A stretch of DNA of 64,000 nt from Miscanthus floridulus (lineage: Eukaryota; Streptophyta; Magnoliopsida; Poales; Poaceae), in NCBI RefSeq assembly GCF_019320115.1, contig NC_089581.1, forward strand, positions 6,759,707 through 6,823,706, read 5' to 3'. A program made the position numbers and the translations under genes. The notes beneath the pieces are model-generated. The model ran no database searches. It saw nothing but the letters and a program-made list of their open reading frames with translations, and was not told where the DNA came from. This document shows positions 21,817-33,645 of this stretch, piece by piece (positions within the stretch are counted from its first letter, which is position 1; each line of letters begins with the position of its first letter).

Positions 21817-22864
21817 TCAAAACCCTTGGTAGTATCCACCGAACGATATGCTTGCCCGTGCAGATGATGCGCCTCCCATCACCGACGACATGGTCTGGTT
21901 CAGCCTGGAGGCCTGCTGCACAACCTGCTGAATCCTCTGCAGCACATCAAACAACCAAAACTCTGTCAGTCAGAATTCTCCAAGACTCTGTTCGGTCATA
22001 ACCCAGTCTAAATCCAAAGATTCTTTTCAATATTTATGCAACAAGGGATAAGTGGAGCTACATTTAGGGACAAAAAAAACGAGTCAAGTTTAAGTGAGCA
22101 ATATCTTAATCCAAGAACATGCCCTTGGGAATGTCCCAGATATATTAAACTGCTGAATTCCTAGCTAGAACATCAGGGAAGACGGAAGAGCCACGAACCT
22201 CATCGTCAGCATACATGTGCTGGAGCTGGATCTTGTGACCGTGCCTCTTCTGTAGTTGCTGCTGCTTGCCACCAAGCAGCAAGATGCAGAACGTGGCAGC
22301 TGCAACCCCGAACGAGCAGAGCGCGCCGACACCGTTCACTCTCAGGTTCCCCGTGCCGAAGCCAGTCTTGCTGACGCCTTCTTCTTCTTCTTCTTCTTCT
22401 TCTTCTTCTTCTTCTTCACACTGACTGACGCCATCAGGCGCAGCAGCTTCAACCAGCATGTCATCGTCGTCCTGATCGGCCACTTTGGCGGACTTGATCG
22501 TCTCCTCCTGCTCTTCCGCTTCGTAGACCAGTATATCGGTCACGAGCTCCTCCCGCTCTGGTTCGGCCGCCACGACGTCAATGTCCTTGTAGTCGGCGAT
22601 CGGATCGCGCCCATAGACATCTTTTTCTGATGGTAGTAGCAGGAGTGGTTTCTTGGCTACCTCATCTAGGATGCAGTCGTAGGGAGGAGGGTGAGACGAC
22701 GTAGGGCCGAAGTGGTCCATGTCGATCACGACCAGCTCGGCCCCGAGCAAGAGCTGGTCCTTACCACCGACAACGCCATGGCTGCCGAAGGAGCTCTTGT
22801 GGTCAGGCAGGAGGAGCTCCCAGTCGTCAAGGCTGATAGCATCCATGGAGACACCTCTGCTCAT
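21817..22864 (-). CDS. DUF6821-type single-pass membrane protein
   Basis: Two exons on minus: 22199-22864 and 21817-21936, joined in phase 0 (donor GTTCGT, acceptor GCTGCAG). The first ATG is at 22864; a second at 22846 (MDAISLDDWELL) looks more like the family start. Visible parts: an N-terminal DDWELL motif; a long acidic region with an uninterrupted Glu run encoded by a CTT microsatellite; a hydrophobic segment GVGALCSFGVAAATFCILLL; a basic Gln/His-rich stretch; and the tail HMYADDE joined to RIQQVVQQASRLNQ, ending SISFGGYYQGF. This tail order (YADDxRIxQVV, then FGGYY) is the signature I recall for plant DUF6821 proteins. No biochemical role is established that I know of. About 261 residues. 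The junction is strongly supported by the family match. Confidence 0.85.
22377..22417 (+). repeat. CTT microsatellite encoding poly-Glu on minus
   Basis: An uninterrupted trinucleotide run (CTT on plus, GAA/GAG on minus) inside exon 1 of the DUF6821 gene. It gives about 14 consecutive glutamates in the acidic linker before the membrane segment, so length change stays in frame. Confidence 0.9.
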
Positions 22865-24449
22865 GAGCGAGTTGAGTTTGGATCAGGGATCTATATAGTA
22901 GGACGCTTGCAGCGATGATACCTAGAGTGGTCAAGAATGGATGCTTCACAGGAATTAACACGACTGGTGGCGTGGAAGGATACTTTCTTTTTTTCTGGAG
23001 GGAAACCACCGGTGGGAAGTGGAGAGTGGGAACAGGGACACTTGCTGCCTGCACCCGGGGAGGGAGATGGGCAGATGGCAAACCAATTTTGAAGAGTTTT
23101 TGTGTGTGTGTTTGGGCTTAGCCTTACTGCTAGGTGGCAAGAGTGAAAATGTCCTTTGAGGCCTACCACTGCCCACTGCGCACTGCTTCCTTCCTTCATT
23201 TTTACTCAAATCCCTTTTCATGTTTCTGACGATCCAGTCAGGACAAAAATGTGAAATGTTTGGTCTCCTTCATATTAAGAAAGAAGTACTCTTTATGGTA
23301 TTGATTTAAAATCTACTGATAGCTACACAAAAATCAAATGGTTATAGTAAGAATTTATTGCTATTCTCCCAAAATAGTTGCTACCGATCTAAATACTGTG
23401 TCCAAGGAAAAGACTCAGCAGCGGCAAACAAAACCTATGGCAGTCTTATTTAGACTGCCTTAAAATAGTTCACAGTATTTTGTTTTCCAAACTAAAACTG
23501 ATCCAGTGGTCCCAGAATTTCTGAGAATAACTATATGCTCTACTTCGTAGTCATAATTAGACAGCATAGCAAACTCATTAATCTTTCTCTATCAGCAGTT
23601 GTCTTGTAAGAATTAGGGTGCCACTGCCACCTAATCCAGATCCGCATCCATCCTTTTCAAGTTATGATGAGGAGCGTTTCCAGAATGTTTTATGCAAGTC
23701 AAATAAAATTCACAGAAAAGCTGATAACAGAGGCGAGTCAAGCAAAGGATACGATAAACGAAATAAACATGAACTGAGAAAGCAACATATGCACACCAGT
23801 TAAGACCAACAGGTACAGGAGACACCCGTACCGTAGTGAAGCTTCGGCAGAAATGAAGTAGAAATGTGACCATAGATACTAGATAGCAAATGATCATGCT
23901 GGAGAAGAATCATGCACGCAACAATGTAAACCTCAGAGAAAAATTTGTCAGAAGAAACAACAACATTCAATTGAAAAGAGAGCAATTCAGGTTTCACATG
24001 ACCTTGTATCTTCCAAACATTATAGTGAATTAGTGACCTACAACTGAAGATAGGAACCGAGTTCCACAGAGTAGGGCCCAGCTTCAAGCTCTTCAAATTG
24101 GAGTATATAATAACAAAGTGAAACCAGGTTCTTTGATAGAGATTACATTGTAAACTACCAATACAGCACCACAAACAACAGAGAGAAATCCTAAAAAAAA
24201 ACTACAAAGATGTTCATGATACATGGCCAAATAACTCTAGTTAATGGACAGGAAGATTAGGCGTTGCATCAGCAAATGCAAAGGTATTCCTAATACACAA
24301 CAGCACATGATGTCCTCAAAATTTACATGCCTGTAAGCTTTCCCCCTTCCTGACTGCACAGAAACAGTGCTACATAGCAGGATGGGAAGCAAAGATTAAA
24401 TAGTTTTGCACCATGTGAGCAGCTACCCTAACAAACATCTCCAAAATGG
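22865..24449. other. Intergenic DNA
   Basis: The upstream flank of the DUF6821 gene (minus) meets the downstream flank of the APR-like gene (minus). No gene is supported; reading frames near 22.8-23.2 kb have no recognisable content. Confidence 0.5.
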
Positions 24450-27133
24450 CTAAGCTTGTCTAGAAGATGATGGTTCACCCAGTGAAACAGAAGCAAAAGA
24501 AGAAGCCCAAGCTCGAGCATTACTTGCTCCCTTCCTCAAGTCTGTTGCCTTGTTGCTCAGTCTCAGCTTGCTCCAAAGCCTCCTCATATCAAGAACATTC
24601 AAGGCTCGTTCCAAGAGCTGGTTTGATCCCCTACGGATCCCTAGGTTCAAGTTTTGGACACGGACAACTAAGAAAGCTCTCAGATGAGACATGACAACAG
24701 GTATGAAGTGCGCTGCAACCTTCAGGATGATAAAAAGAACTGCAGCTAACAAATACGGCTCATCTTTAGCCATTTCACGCAGAGAACGATCCCATGGCAT
24801 AACTGAGCTCAAGCTAACTGCGCTCTCTTGCTGGACAACATCAATATATGCAATTGGATCCAGACCTGCATCAGGAAGACACCCTTCAGAAATATGCTTT
24901 CAAGTACTATAAGCAAACAAGTGATATAATTATCCACAAGGCCACAAATGTAGCATGACCAATTGCCCCTTAAACTATTACCCCATGCCGCTGGTGTACA
25001 CATAAGCATTAATCATTTAAAGACCTCAAAGGGTAGAACATCATAGTAAGATTGCAATTTTGGTGCATGGCCACATGGGGGTGTATTCATTCAAGGGTAC
25101 AGACGATTCACCATTAGACAGCAGCAATAATTTCCAAGGTTAAGAACTAAAAAGCACTCAACCAATTATAATAGCAAAGCAATAATTATCCAAGTGACTG
25201 TATGCTCAATCATAAGATTTTCTCAAGTCTCAGATAAAGCATATTTGAAAGAATTCGTGATCATTTAATAAAGCTACATATGCATGAACAAGGTGAGCAA
25301 CAATGGTACCTGTAGTCTCTTTATAGAAATCAACCAGAGAGTTAAGATCTTTTGAACCCCGATATCGAACCATCGTAGTCTCATTTACAAGAAGAATGGC
25401 TGGGAAACCACGGACTCCATATCTTGAAAACAAACTACAGTAAGCAGATGCAGTACAATGAGCTATATGAATCTACTGAACAAACAATATTTGTTCAAGC
25501 AGGGACAAACTGTCTCAATTCAACAGTCCAACACTAACGAGTTCAACATTCACAAACCTTGGTGTAGCAGAAGATTCTTCAACAGCAAAGTGATGTATCT
25601 GAGGGTACATCGTGCTGAGAGCTTCGAATATTGGTCGGAATTTGCTTGAAAATGGACACCATGCAGCATAAAAGAGAATAGAGTATGAAGCACCCCTCCT
25701 TCGAAGGTTCAACTCAGTATCAACAGCCTCTCCTCTCACCTTCAGCAGAAGACAAGGTATATTAAGGAGGAGTACAACTAAATAAAGAAACCACAACTTT
25801 CCAAATTTGCAATACAAACTATCCACATTCATTGCACTGCCAAAAAATTCAATTTATTAATCGATAAACAAGGCACTTCGTCAAGTGAAAATATGCCCAA
25901 CAGCAGCTAAAAGTAAAGATGGTTCATTGATCTGCAGAAAATTTAGCACAATCAACACAAATTGCAGGGTGTCACCACAGAAGTCACTATTTCCCATTTC
26001 AGTGCCACAATTAACCAAAAGTTAAGTACACATAATTTAACCATTCTTCTGACAAATCCTATTCAAATTGCAATACAGCCTTTCAGCTCTGTAAATAGTT
26101 GCACATACTATCAGCACCAATCAAATATTGAAACATCGTAAAATATATGCCTCAAGTTTGGTGGAAACTTTCAAAATCCAAACAACCATCCCATATCCTA
26201 ATCACTGCATGTCTGCATGCACAGGTAGGTTTTCATTTTCCTAAAATGTTTTACATATATCTATGGTGTATCGATAATAAACTAAAGTTTAATATTTAGA
26301 ATCTTAGATATAATATACAGAAGAAACAACTAATACTCCCAGTGCCAAGCATCTGCACATAGAATATCCAGAAGTCAAACAACACTCACATATTTGGATC
26401 TAAGACCTGATTTCCAAATTTCAAACTCAGTCAAGCAAAAGTCTGCCTCACATATTCTTGATGATTCTCCTTCACCAGACCAATCTACTAGGCTGCACTT
26501 TCTAGCTCCACTAGCCTTCTTTTGTTTATTATATTGGTCAATTGCATTCATCAACATATTTTCCATGCCAGCAAAAGGTTCATTGGGAGACTGAATACCT
26601 TATTTGCCATGGTTTATTGCATAATTGTGCTCCAAAAGGTTACTATATCGTTTCATCAGATGTTAAAAAGCGAGGATTAGTTAGCAAGGCACAAGATTCG
26701 CACCCATCATGGTGCGAATATCTGTAGCCAAAATGAAAATCACAGCATCTTTGTCTGTCTCCCACTAATACCACTAATACCGCGCGGCTTAGCACGCAAA
26801 TCGTATATATCGACGACCGATTAAAAGGAAAAACAGCGCGTCGCCACTAATTGCCGCGTTGACATGTAACGATTTTGACAGGACGAGGCCGCCACCGGCG
26901 AGAGACGCCGCGGTTTAGTCGCGGGCTGGTTTGGCTCGCCGATTAGGCGGTGGACCTACCTCGAGGGGCGGGGACGGCTCGATCCGGACGAAGGGGCAGC
27001 GGGATCCGACGGCGTCGAGGAACGGCGGCGCGCCCCTCCGCGCGCACGTGCCCGCGGCCGGCGACCCCGCGGCGGTGGCGCCGGCAACGGCAGCGATGAG
27101 GGCGACCGCAAGCGCGGCGGCGGCGCAGCTCAT
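24450..27133 (-). CDS. APRL: 5'-adenylylsulfate reductase-like (APRL) protein
   Basis: Four exons on minus: 26960-27133, 25558-25739, 25310-25434 and 24450-24865, all GT-AG and in phase, giving 298 residues. In order: a signal peptide (MSCAAAALAVALIAAVAGAT); a Cys-containing luminal stretch ending PPLE; a thioredoxin-like domain from about residue 59 (SILFYAAWCPFSSKFRPIFE, later YGVRGFPAILLV with the thioredoxin cis-Pro); then a membrane segment (EPYLLAAVLFIILKVAAHF) and a basic/Ser-rich tail ending SLGEPSSSRQA. The active-site motif is WCPFS, one cysteine instead of CxxC. That is normal for plant APR-like proteins and argues against true adenylylsulfate reductase activity. It is likely in the secretory pathway; exact function unknown. 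The start was chosen because the signal peptide begins there. It shares its upstream region with the divergent EF-P gene. Confidence 0.93.
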
Positions 27134-27618
27134 CTTCTCTCGCCTTCTCCCTCCCTCCCTCCTCTCTCTCTCTCTCTCTTTCTCTCTCCCTCTCTGTCGG
27201 TTCAACTTCTTCCGCTTCGGAATTTTCTCCGCGTGTGGAGGCTGGATTTAGCGAAAGCAAAAATCCGCGAGGTTATTTTGGGTGCGGGGGCGGGTGGTGG
27301 TGGCCAGTGGGGCACGCGTGCGTGCTGCCGCCTGGTTGGCTGGGGCGCTGCAGCTGGCGCCTGGCGGCTCACCTCGGGCAGGGGCAGGAGACAGCGGGGC
27401 CCACGACGGCAGCGCCGCAGCGGCTTCTTTCTGGGTTTGCGGGACCACCCAATCAGAAAAAAAGTGGCTAACAAATACGAAAATGACACAGTTCGTGGGC
27501 CTGAATCCGACCAAAATGTTGGGCTCGGCCCATGTGGTTCGCTGCACGGTCCTGTCTCTTCTCTCCTCTCCACGAAGGCGCAAGCGCAAGCGCAAAGGGG
27601 AGCAGCGCCGACTTTGCG
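27134..27618. promoter_or_regulatory. Shared divergent promoter region, APRL (minus) / EF-P (plus)
   Basis: Only 485 bp separate the two ATGs. The EF-P side has TGGGCC at 27496, TGGGCT at 27520 and GGCCCA at 27527, the last two forming the near-palindrome TGGGCTCGGCCCA. Motifs of this site II type are frequent in promoters of plant mitochondrial and translation genes and work in either direction. The APRL side is a CT-rich leader. No TATA box is obvious. Confidence 0.6.
27161..27196 (+). repeat. CT microsatellite in APRL 5' leader
   Basis: CT/TC runs just upstream of the APRL start (GA-rich on the sense strand), as often seen in grass 5' UTRs. Confidence 0.8.
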
Positions 27619-30600
27619 ATGCAGATCCTCCGGCGGAAGGTTCTGGAGGCTTCCCGCCGCCTCCCTCTCTTCTACACCGCGCACCGCGGCCGGGCCCATG
27701 CGGTGGCCACGCTCGCGGGCGCCGCCGCGCGGTGGGCCCCGCCCTCCGCCTCGGGCTCGCTTGCCGCTGCTCCGTGGGCTGCCACACAGCGCCGCGGCGC
27801 CAAGATGCTCGGCTCCGACGTACGTACGGATTCCCTTGCGACTCTCGACTTCCTCTAATTTTAATGTCTCGGGTTTAGCTAGGGTTTTAATGGCTTGGTG
27901 CGGTGAGCTGTTTTAGTTACACTTGTTCTATTTACTTCGCCACAGAAATGGTAAAGGTAACACGCTCATCATTTGTATGCGCCAGGATTGGTTAGTTGTT
28001 CTTTTGTTTTCAGGAGAATTTATTCAGTTCAGGCTGCAGAAAGATGTTATATGGAACGTTATGCAGGGCATAGCTGGGGCTTGGGAGTTTATTACAGTAG
28101 TCATCATCATACATCTATCGAGCTCACGCCGTGAGTTGAAATGTGCAAATTGTGTAATACATGACGAAGTAAAGGGCTGTCCTTCTGGAGTATGTAAATC
28201 ACTACAGCTACAGCTAGCTATTAGTAGGATGGCTTACAGCCTTACCCAAGGGTAAAAAATGCTTGTGCAGAAATGATCGTTTTATGTAATTACTAACATA
28301 TGTCCTCTGTCTTTTTTGAAGCATTATGCGCCGATTAACTCTGGGTCTGTCTTCATATATTGTAGGTGAAACTTGGAAATGTAATACAAAGAAGAGGTGT
28401 GAGCTTACATCTCTTGTGTTTTACTTTTTCTTTCAAGTATCATTGACTGTTACTTACTCATCCCTTTGGCCAACCTTAAAATTCAAGGTCGCATTTATCA
28501 GGTACAGAATTTCTTCTTGTATTATGCATCCATTGGTAGTTACTGTTTTGATGGAGTTACCTGTGTTCATTACAAGAACAAGCACTGTATGGTTTCCTGA
28601 CTTGCTCTGTTCAGGTAATAAAAGCACAACATTCGCATCAAGGAAGAGGAGGAGCCACAATACAGGTCATTCATTTTATTTGTTCCATAGTTTATTTCCT
28701 GCAGCAATTGGCGCCACATACTTCACTCTCACGATTTCAAGTAGTCAATATTTATTCTGTTTTATTTTGAACACTTTGACTATTGCAGGTCGAACTGAGG
28801 GATGTTGACACTGGAAACAAAATAACAGAAAGATTTCGTACTGATGAGGCCCTTGAGAGTATGATTTGTTTTTCTTTTTCTTACATAAAAGTATAAAACA
28901 CGACTTTAACAGCTAAGATGTAGCCATACAAGCCTTTATGTTGTAGCCTAACTGCCTCCATGCATGTAACCATCCCCCTACCTGGGCAGTCCTTTCTTCT
29001 GATTACAATTTATTGTTCTAGTGTCTTACATAGCAATCATGTGCAAAGCCAATTTTAGGCAGTCTCATAACCTATGGAACATGATTGAGCAAACTAAATT
29101 GAATTCATGACTATAATTATGATGTAGAACATGGTATATATTGATCAAGCAGTTGGTAGTCTTAGGACCAATATCTCAACAGCCTCTCCAGAATTTTCTA
29201 TTGCATAAATGCTGCAATTAATTTGATGGACATGATTGTATTATTTTTGCACATAAGTACACTATATTAATAGTATTGGAGAAAATACAAAAGGGTACAG
29301 TACCTATATGTAACCGAGTTTTATGAGAGGTCATCTAAAACTATCTGGTTCCACTTCCACCTGAATCCTGGCTACATTTGAGCCTTCCTGTTTAGCCAAC
29401 TTCCCTACACAGCCTGAGCTGATAGCCTTGTATTGGCCTGGCCATCATTGGCATTGGGTAAGGGGATAATAAACACTGTCTGCCAACAGTATTCAGTTAG
29501 GTGTCAGTTTAAATATTTGATAACGTGTTTGCTTCATTTTTTCCAGTTTTAAAATTAAACAATCATGCATATAATGCTAGTCTAATTATTAAATGCTCTC
29601 TCTGAACACACTCAGGAGTTTTTGTTGAGGAGAAATCATTCACATATCTGTATCAGGAAGGAGATACTGTGACGCTTATGGAGTAGGTTTCATTTCTTTC
29701 TTATCATTATCTATTCACACGCTAAGCTGTGATGATGCCAATATTTGTTTTTAAATTGTGCTCTATAATCTGGTGTCTCTTTTTTGCCAGGCCTGAAACA
29801 TTTGAGCAACTTGAAGTTTCAAAGGAACTGTTTGGCAAAGCTGCTGCATACCTGAAAGGTTCAACTGAGTACTAATTAAGAATAATGAATTTTGATGGTT
29901 TACAGAAATAAAAATGTGCTTATGTTTTTGTATTTGTACAGTAAGCTATTTATTTCTCTTATGACTCTTTTCCTCATATACGAAAGCTGATGGTGCTGTA
30001 GCAGCACCATAAGGCTGATATTTACTAATGTAGAAATGTTTACGGTTTTTATAGTTGCCTTGTAATATTGGGCTTAACTTTTCATAGTTTCCAGCCGTAG
30101 CAGCTCGCCAACTTATGAAGATTTGCAGTGTCAATGTTCATTTCGTCTTCTCAGTTTGGAATTTAGTTTATAATGTGTTTGTTAAAATCCTTACACCCTA
30201 CTCTCTTTTTTCTTGCTTTAATAGATGAAATGAAGGTGAATCTACAATACTTTGATGGCCGGCCAATGTCTGCTACAGTTCCTCAGCGAGTGACTTGCAC
30301 TGTTGTTGAAGCACAGCCAAATACAAAAGGGCTAACTGCTCAACCTCAGTAAGTTTTTGTATTATTTCATCATCCATTTATTCTTAATAAGTTAATGCTG
30401 TATAATGAGTAGTGATAAAAAACTGTTTAATGTGAGCTTTCTAGTTGGCAGGTATATGCACAAAGAAATTTGCTTTGAGATAGAGACTTGAAAGTCATGA
30501 GAATATGCACATGTCAAGTAGCTACAGGCAGTGGAATGCTGGATTGTGGAAGTAGGCTAGTTTTCGTCAATCAGAACTTGCAAAAGCAAGTCTGTAGGTG

Positions 30601-32381
30601 ACATCTTACATATTTAGTTCAGAATTGTCTAAATTAGCTCCTCCATCTTTTACCTGTGTCAAATTCCACTGTCACATCTTACATTGACCCACATATGTAT
30701 AGAGGTTTCTTTGGCCCCAAACCTCTGCTGAACGGTAATGAATAACATAATTGTGCAGAGTTTGTGACTGCCTAAATCATGATGGAGTAAATTTTAGCTT
30801 CCTAAATCATTCTTTATATTCAAACGATACATGTAATCTTGAGGTTTGGTTGACTTAATATAGTACGATACATTTGAGTTTTGAGAGCCAAGACTAATTA
30901 GCACTGTCATTAAGTCATTATTATGTTGTACTTAGAAGTTTAGAACACATGTTTTATTAACGCTGGTACTGCGATACTGCTTAATTTATGTATACACTGT
31001 GCATAAGCACAATGCATATTTTCCTTATGTTCGGGTAACCCCCTAAAGCGCCTCCCCCCCCCACCCCCACCCCAAAAAAAAAATTGACTTATGTTCGGGT
31101 AACCCCCTAAACTAACATTTGGTTTGATTTACTCCCCCCAAACTATTTCAGTCGGTACAATTTACTCCTTAACAATACTTTTTATCCACATACAAGTTGA
31201 GTTTAGTTTCAAAATTTATGAGGTGATAGCAGGCATCATAATTTATGTTAAGAAAATATATTATAAATTTTTCATCATCATGTTTCATACAATGTTGTAT
31301 CTGTAGTGTTAATTTATTATTTGATGTCCTAACTTATCAAAACTATGATAAAAAATTATGATTTTTCAACATAAATTATGATGTCTACTATCGCCTCATG
31401 GAATTTGAAATTTGAACTCAACTTGTACATAGAGAAACAAAGTAATCTTGTTAATGGGTAATTTGGACCAAGTGAAATAGTTGGGGGAGTAAATCAAACC
31501 ACTTGGGGTGGGGGGGTGTTGCGGTGAGTAATTTGGACTTTCCTGTTTTACTAATACCTGCTTCATAACCTCTTACAGTCAGATGTCCAAGCCTCAGTAT
31601 TATACAGTTAACTAAGCACATGCTTGTTATAAATGCAGGTATAAAAGGGTCGTGCTGGATAATGGTCTTACCGTTCTTGTAAGTTACTGCCCACCATTCT
31701 GTAGTGTTTCCTTACCTAGAATTATTATTATTATACACACTTTGTTGATCTAGTGCTGTTCTCTTTGTGAAACTATGGGGCAGAGTGCTGTTCTCTTTAT
31801 ATGTACAGAAACAGAACTGATTTGTAGTTGATGAATTGGCACAGCTTTGCACTTTTCTATATTTTCATTTAAAGTTTACGCACATAAGCCTTATTCTCAT
31901 GATTCATTTACCTCTTGCCCTTTTTGTTCTTTTGTCGACTAAATTTTGTTGCCACCATAGACCTGGTTGGTTCACTTGCTTGTTTTCATTAATGTGGCAC
32001 CTTCGTTGTACCTGAATATAAGTTACTTCTGTCTTGAAACTTCTCTGGATGTTTAACGTATTCATAATGATTGAAAATTTATAAACATGGACCTAGTATA
32101 TTTGAGCTATTTCTTACTAACATTACCTTTTGCCTTCATATTAGGCACCACCTTTTATTGAAGCGGGTGAGAAGATTGTAATCAGTACCGTCGATGATTC
32201 TTATATGACGAGGTATGTCATGGTCTGATCATTTTCTTGCTATATCATTAAAAGAATTAAAAGAATACTGTTAAACTTTTATAATCTGCATTGATTTGTA
32301 ATTGCGATGTGCCTGTCACTTTTGATATTTAAATTCTCGATAACTGATTAAGGCTTTTTTTTTTTGCATTTCAGGGCGTAA
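27619..32381 (+). CDS. Organellar (probably mitochondrial) elongation factor P
   Basis: Eleven exons: 27619-27819, 28366-28396, 28488-28501, 28615-28665, 28789-28858, 29616-29682, 29791-29858, 30225-30348, 31639-31678, 32145-32212 and 32375-32381, all GT-AG and in phase, giving 246 residues. Residues 1-63 are an Arg/Ala-rich presequence (MQILRRKVLEASRRL), pointing to mitochondria. The EF-P proper starts around MLGSDVKLGNVIQRRGRIYQ. The KOW-like N-domain carries the loop HQGRGGA, where bacterial EF-P has the modified Lys (some bacteria have Arg). The OB domains follow (YLYQEGDTVTLMEPETFEQL; then DEMKVNLQYFDGRPMSATVP), with the C-terminal VLDNGLTVLAPPFIEAGEKI. EF-P relieves ribosome stalling at proline runs. 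Exon 3 is only 14 nt and the last exon holds only the final codons. Intron 8 contains a TIR element. Confidence 0.93.
31089..31545. mobile_element. TIR element/MITE in EF-P intron 8
   Basis: Near-terminal inverted arms: left GGTTTGATTTACTCCCCCCA (about 31119 on) and, on the other strand, GGTTTGATTTACTCCCCCAA (from about 31500). Both continue to ACTATTTCA and then diverge. Just to the left, CTTATGTTCGGGTAACCCCC occurs twice (31024 and 31088) around a C/A-rich spacer. Exact ends and target duplication are uncertain. Confidence 0.55.
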
Positions 32382-32644
32382 AGGATATCGTGGATGACGT
32401 TTTGTTCTCCCAAATGGGAATTGAGTACAATTTAGTTACAAGGATAAGTTTTCACTCGTGCAGTTGCCATAAACAGTCAACCCTTGGCCGACACCAACCA
32501 AGAACTTAGTTCTTAGCTAATAGCCACACATTTTGTACTCACAGGTCTTCTCATTTTGTTCCTCATTTGAAATATTTATGCAACAGAATCCAATCATGGC
32601 AAACCATGGAATCTTTTTTAGGAACAGAGATAAGAGAAGCTATT

Positions 32645-32782
32645 GGCCATGTTCGCTTCTTTTATAATCCGTACTTTTTAACTTGTTTTTTTTTTCTTCA
32701 GTCGGAACAATGTTTTTCTCTCACAACAACAAATCAGCTGGAACAGTTTTTCGGCTTGTTTTTTCAGCGAAGCGAACGGGCT
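32645..32782. mobile_element. MITE, family B, copy 4
   Basis: GGCCATGTTCGCTTCTTTTA at the left, AGCGAAGCGAACGGGCT at the right; ACAATGTTTTTCTCTCACAA inside. Close in sequence to copy 1. It lies about 260 bp past the EF-P stop. Confidence 0.85.
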
Positions 32783-33019
32783 ATTTTGGTATAGATATGT
32801 TGCAATCATATAAATAAGATCTATAGTTTTTTAGCCAGGAAATACTGTTTTACTGTTTACCGACAGTGTTCGCATCCTACCCGTCCGTTCGTCGTTACAT
32901 CCCGTTCGTCCATTCGTTCATCAAGTCGCTGCAGCCGTCCTTCCTAGAATCTTCTAGATGAACCCGCCCTTATCCCTTCCTCCACCTACGCCTGTCTCGG
33001 AAACCACATCGACTTCCAA

Positions 33020-33021
<2 letters not shown>

Positions 33022-33079
<58 letters not shown>
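33022..33079. repeat. (AT)n microsatellite
   Basis: About 28 uninterrupted AT dinucleotides between the EF-P and Rieske oxygenase genes. Confidence 0.95.
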
Positions 33080-33081
<2 letters not shown>

Positions 33082-33151
33082 CCTTGTATGGCTTACTGTT
33101 ATGCCGAACAACCCATGGGGTTTGATTGTCTGGATTTCATCATGCAAATAA

Positions 33152-33397
33152 TGCTGTGTTTAGTTGTAGGAATTTGTATTTTGTGGCTACTGTAGCACGT
33201 TCGTTTTTATTTGGTAAATAGTGTTTAAACATAGACTAATTAGGCTCAAAACGTTCGTCTCGTAATTTCCCACCAAACTGTGCAATTAGTTTTTCTTTTC
33301 GTCTACATTTAATGCTCCATGCACGGACCGCAAACATTCGATGTGACAGGTACTGTAGCAACTTTTTGAAAGTTAAGGTGAAACTAAACAAGGGCTA
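33152..33397. mobile_element. MITE, family A, copy 5
   Basis: GCTGTGTTTAGTTGTAGG at the left, GAAACTAAACAAGGGCT at the right; ACGTTCGTCTCGTAATTTCC and AATGCTCCATGCACGG inside. About 246 bp, about 250 bp downstream of the Rieske oxygenase stop. Confidence 0.85.
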
Positions 33398-33645
33398 AAT
33401 ACGAAGTTTTGACTGTTGATTACTATCTTACATATGAATTCATATTCAGTACTTCGCAGCAGAATATCAGGTCCTATCGCCAGCCGACACTGCAAGAACA
33501 CACTTTACAATGAAGATAACTTATTTATTATATACAGTTGCTACCGTATCAAAAAACTTGTGGGCTTCCTAACGTTTCTAATTTGCATTTACAGTAAAAA
33601 CAACAATCTCCTAGCAACAAAAACCACAGGTATTCCTGAACTTCA

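Noticed and set aside
22256..22630. Plus-strand 124-codon frame with a poly-Phe run
   Set aside because: Shadow of the minus-strand DUF6821 exon; poly-Phe is the antisense reading of the CTT/GAA repeat.
22827..23221. Minus-strand frames upstream of the DUF6821 gene
   Set aside because: They overlap each other in different frames and carry no family signature; probably leader and promoter DNA.
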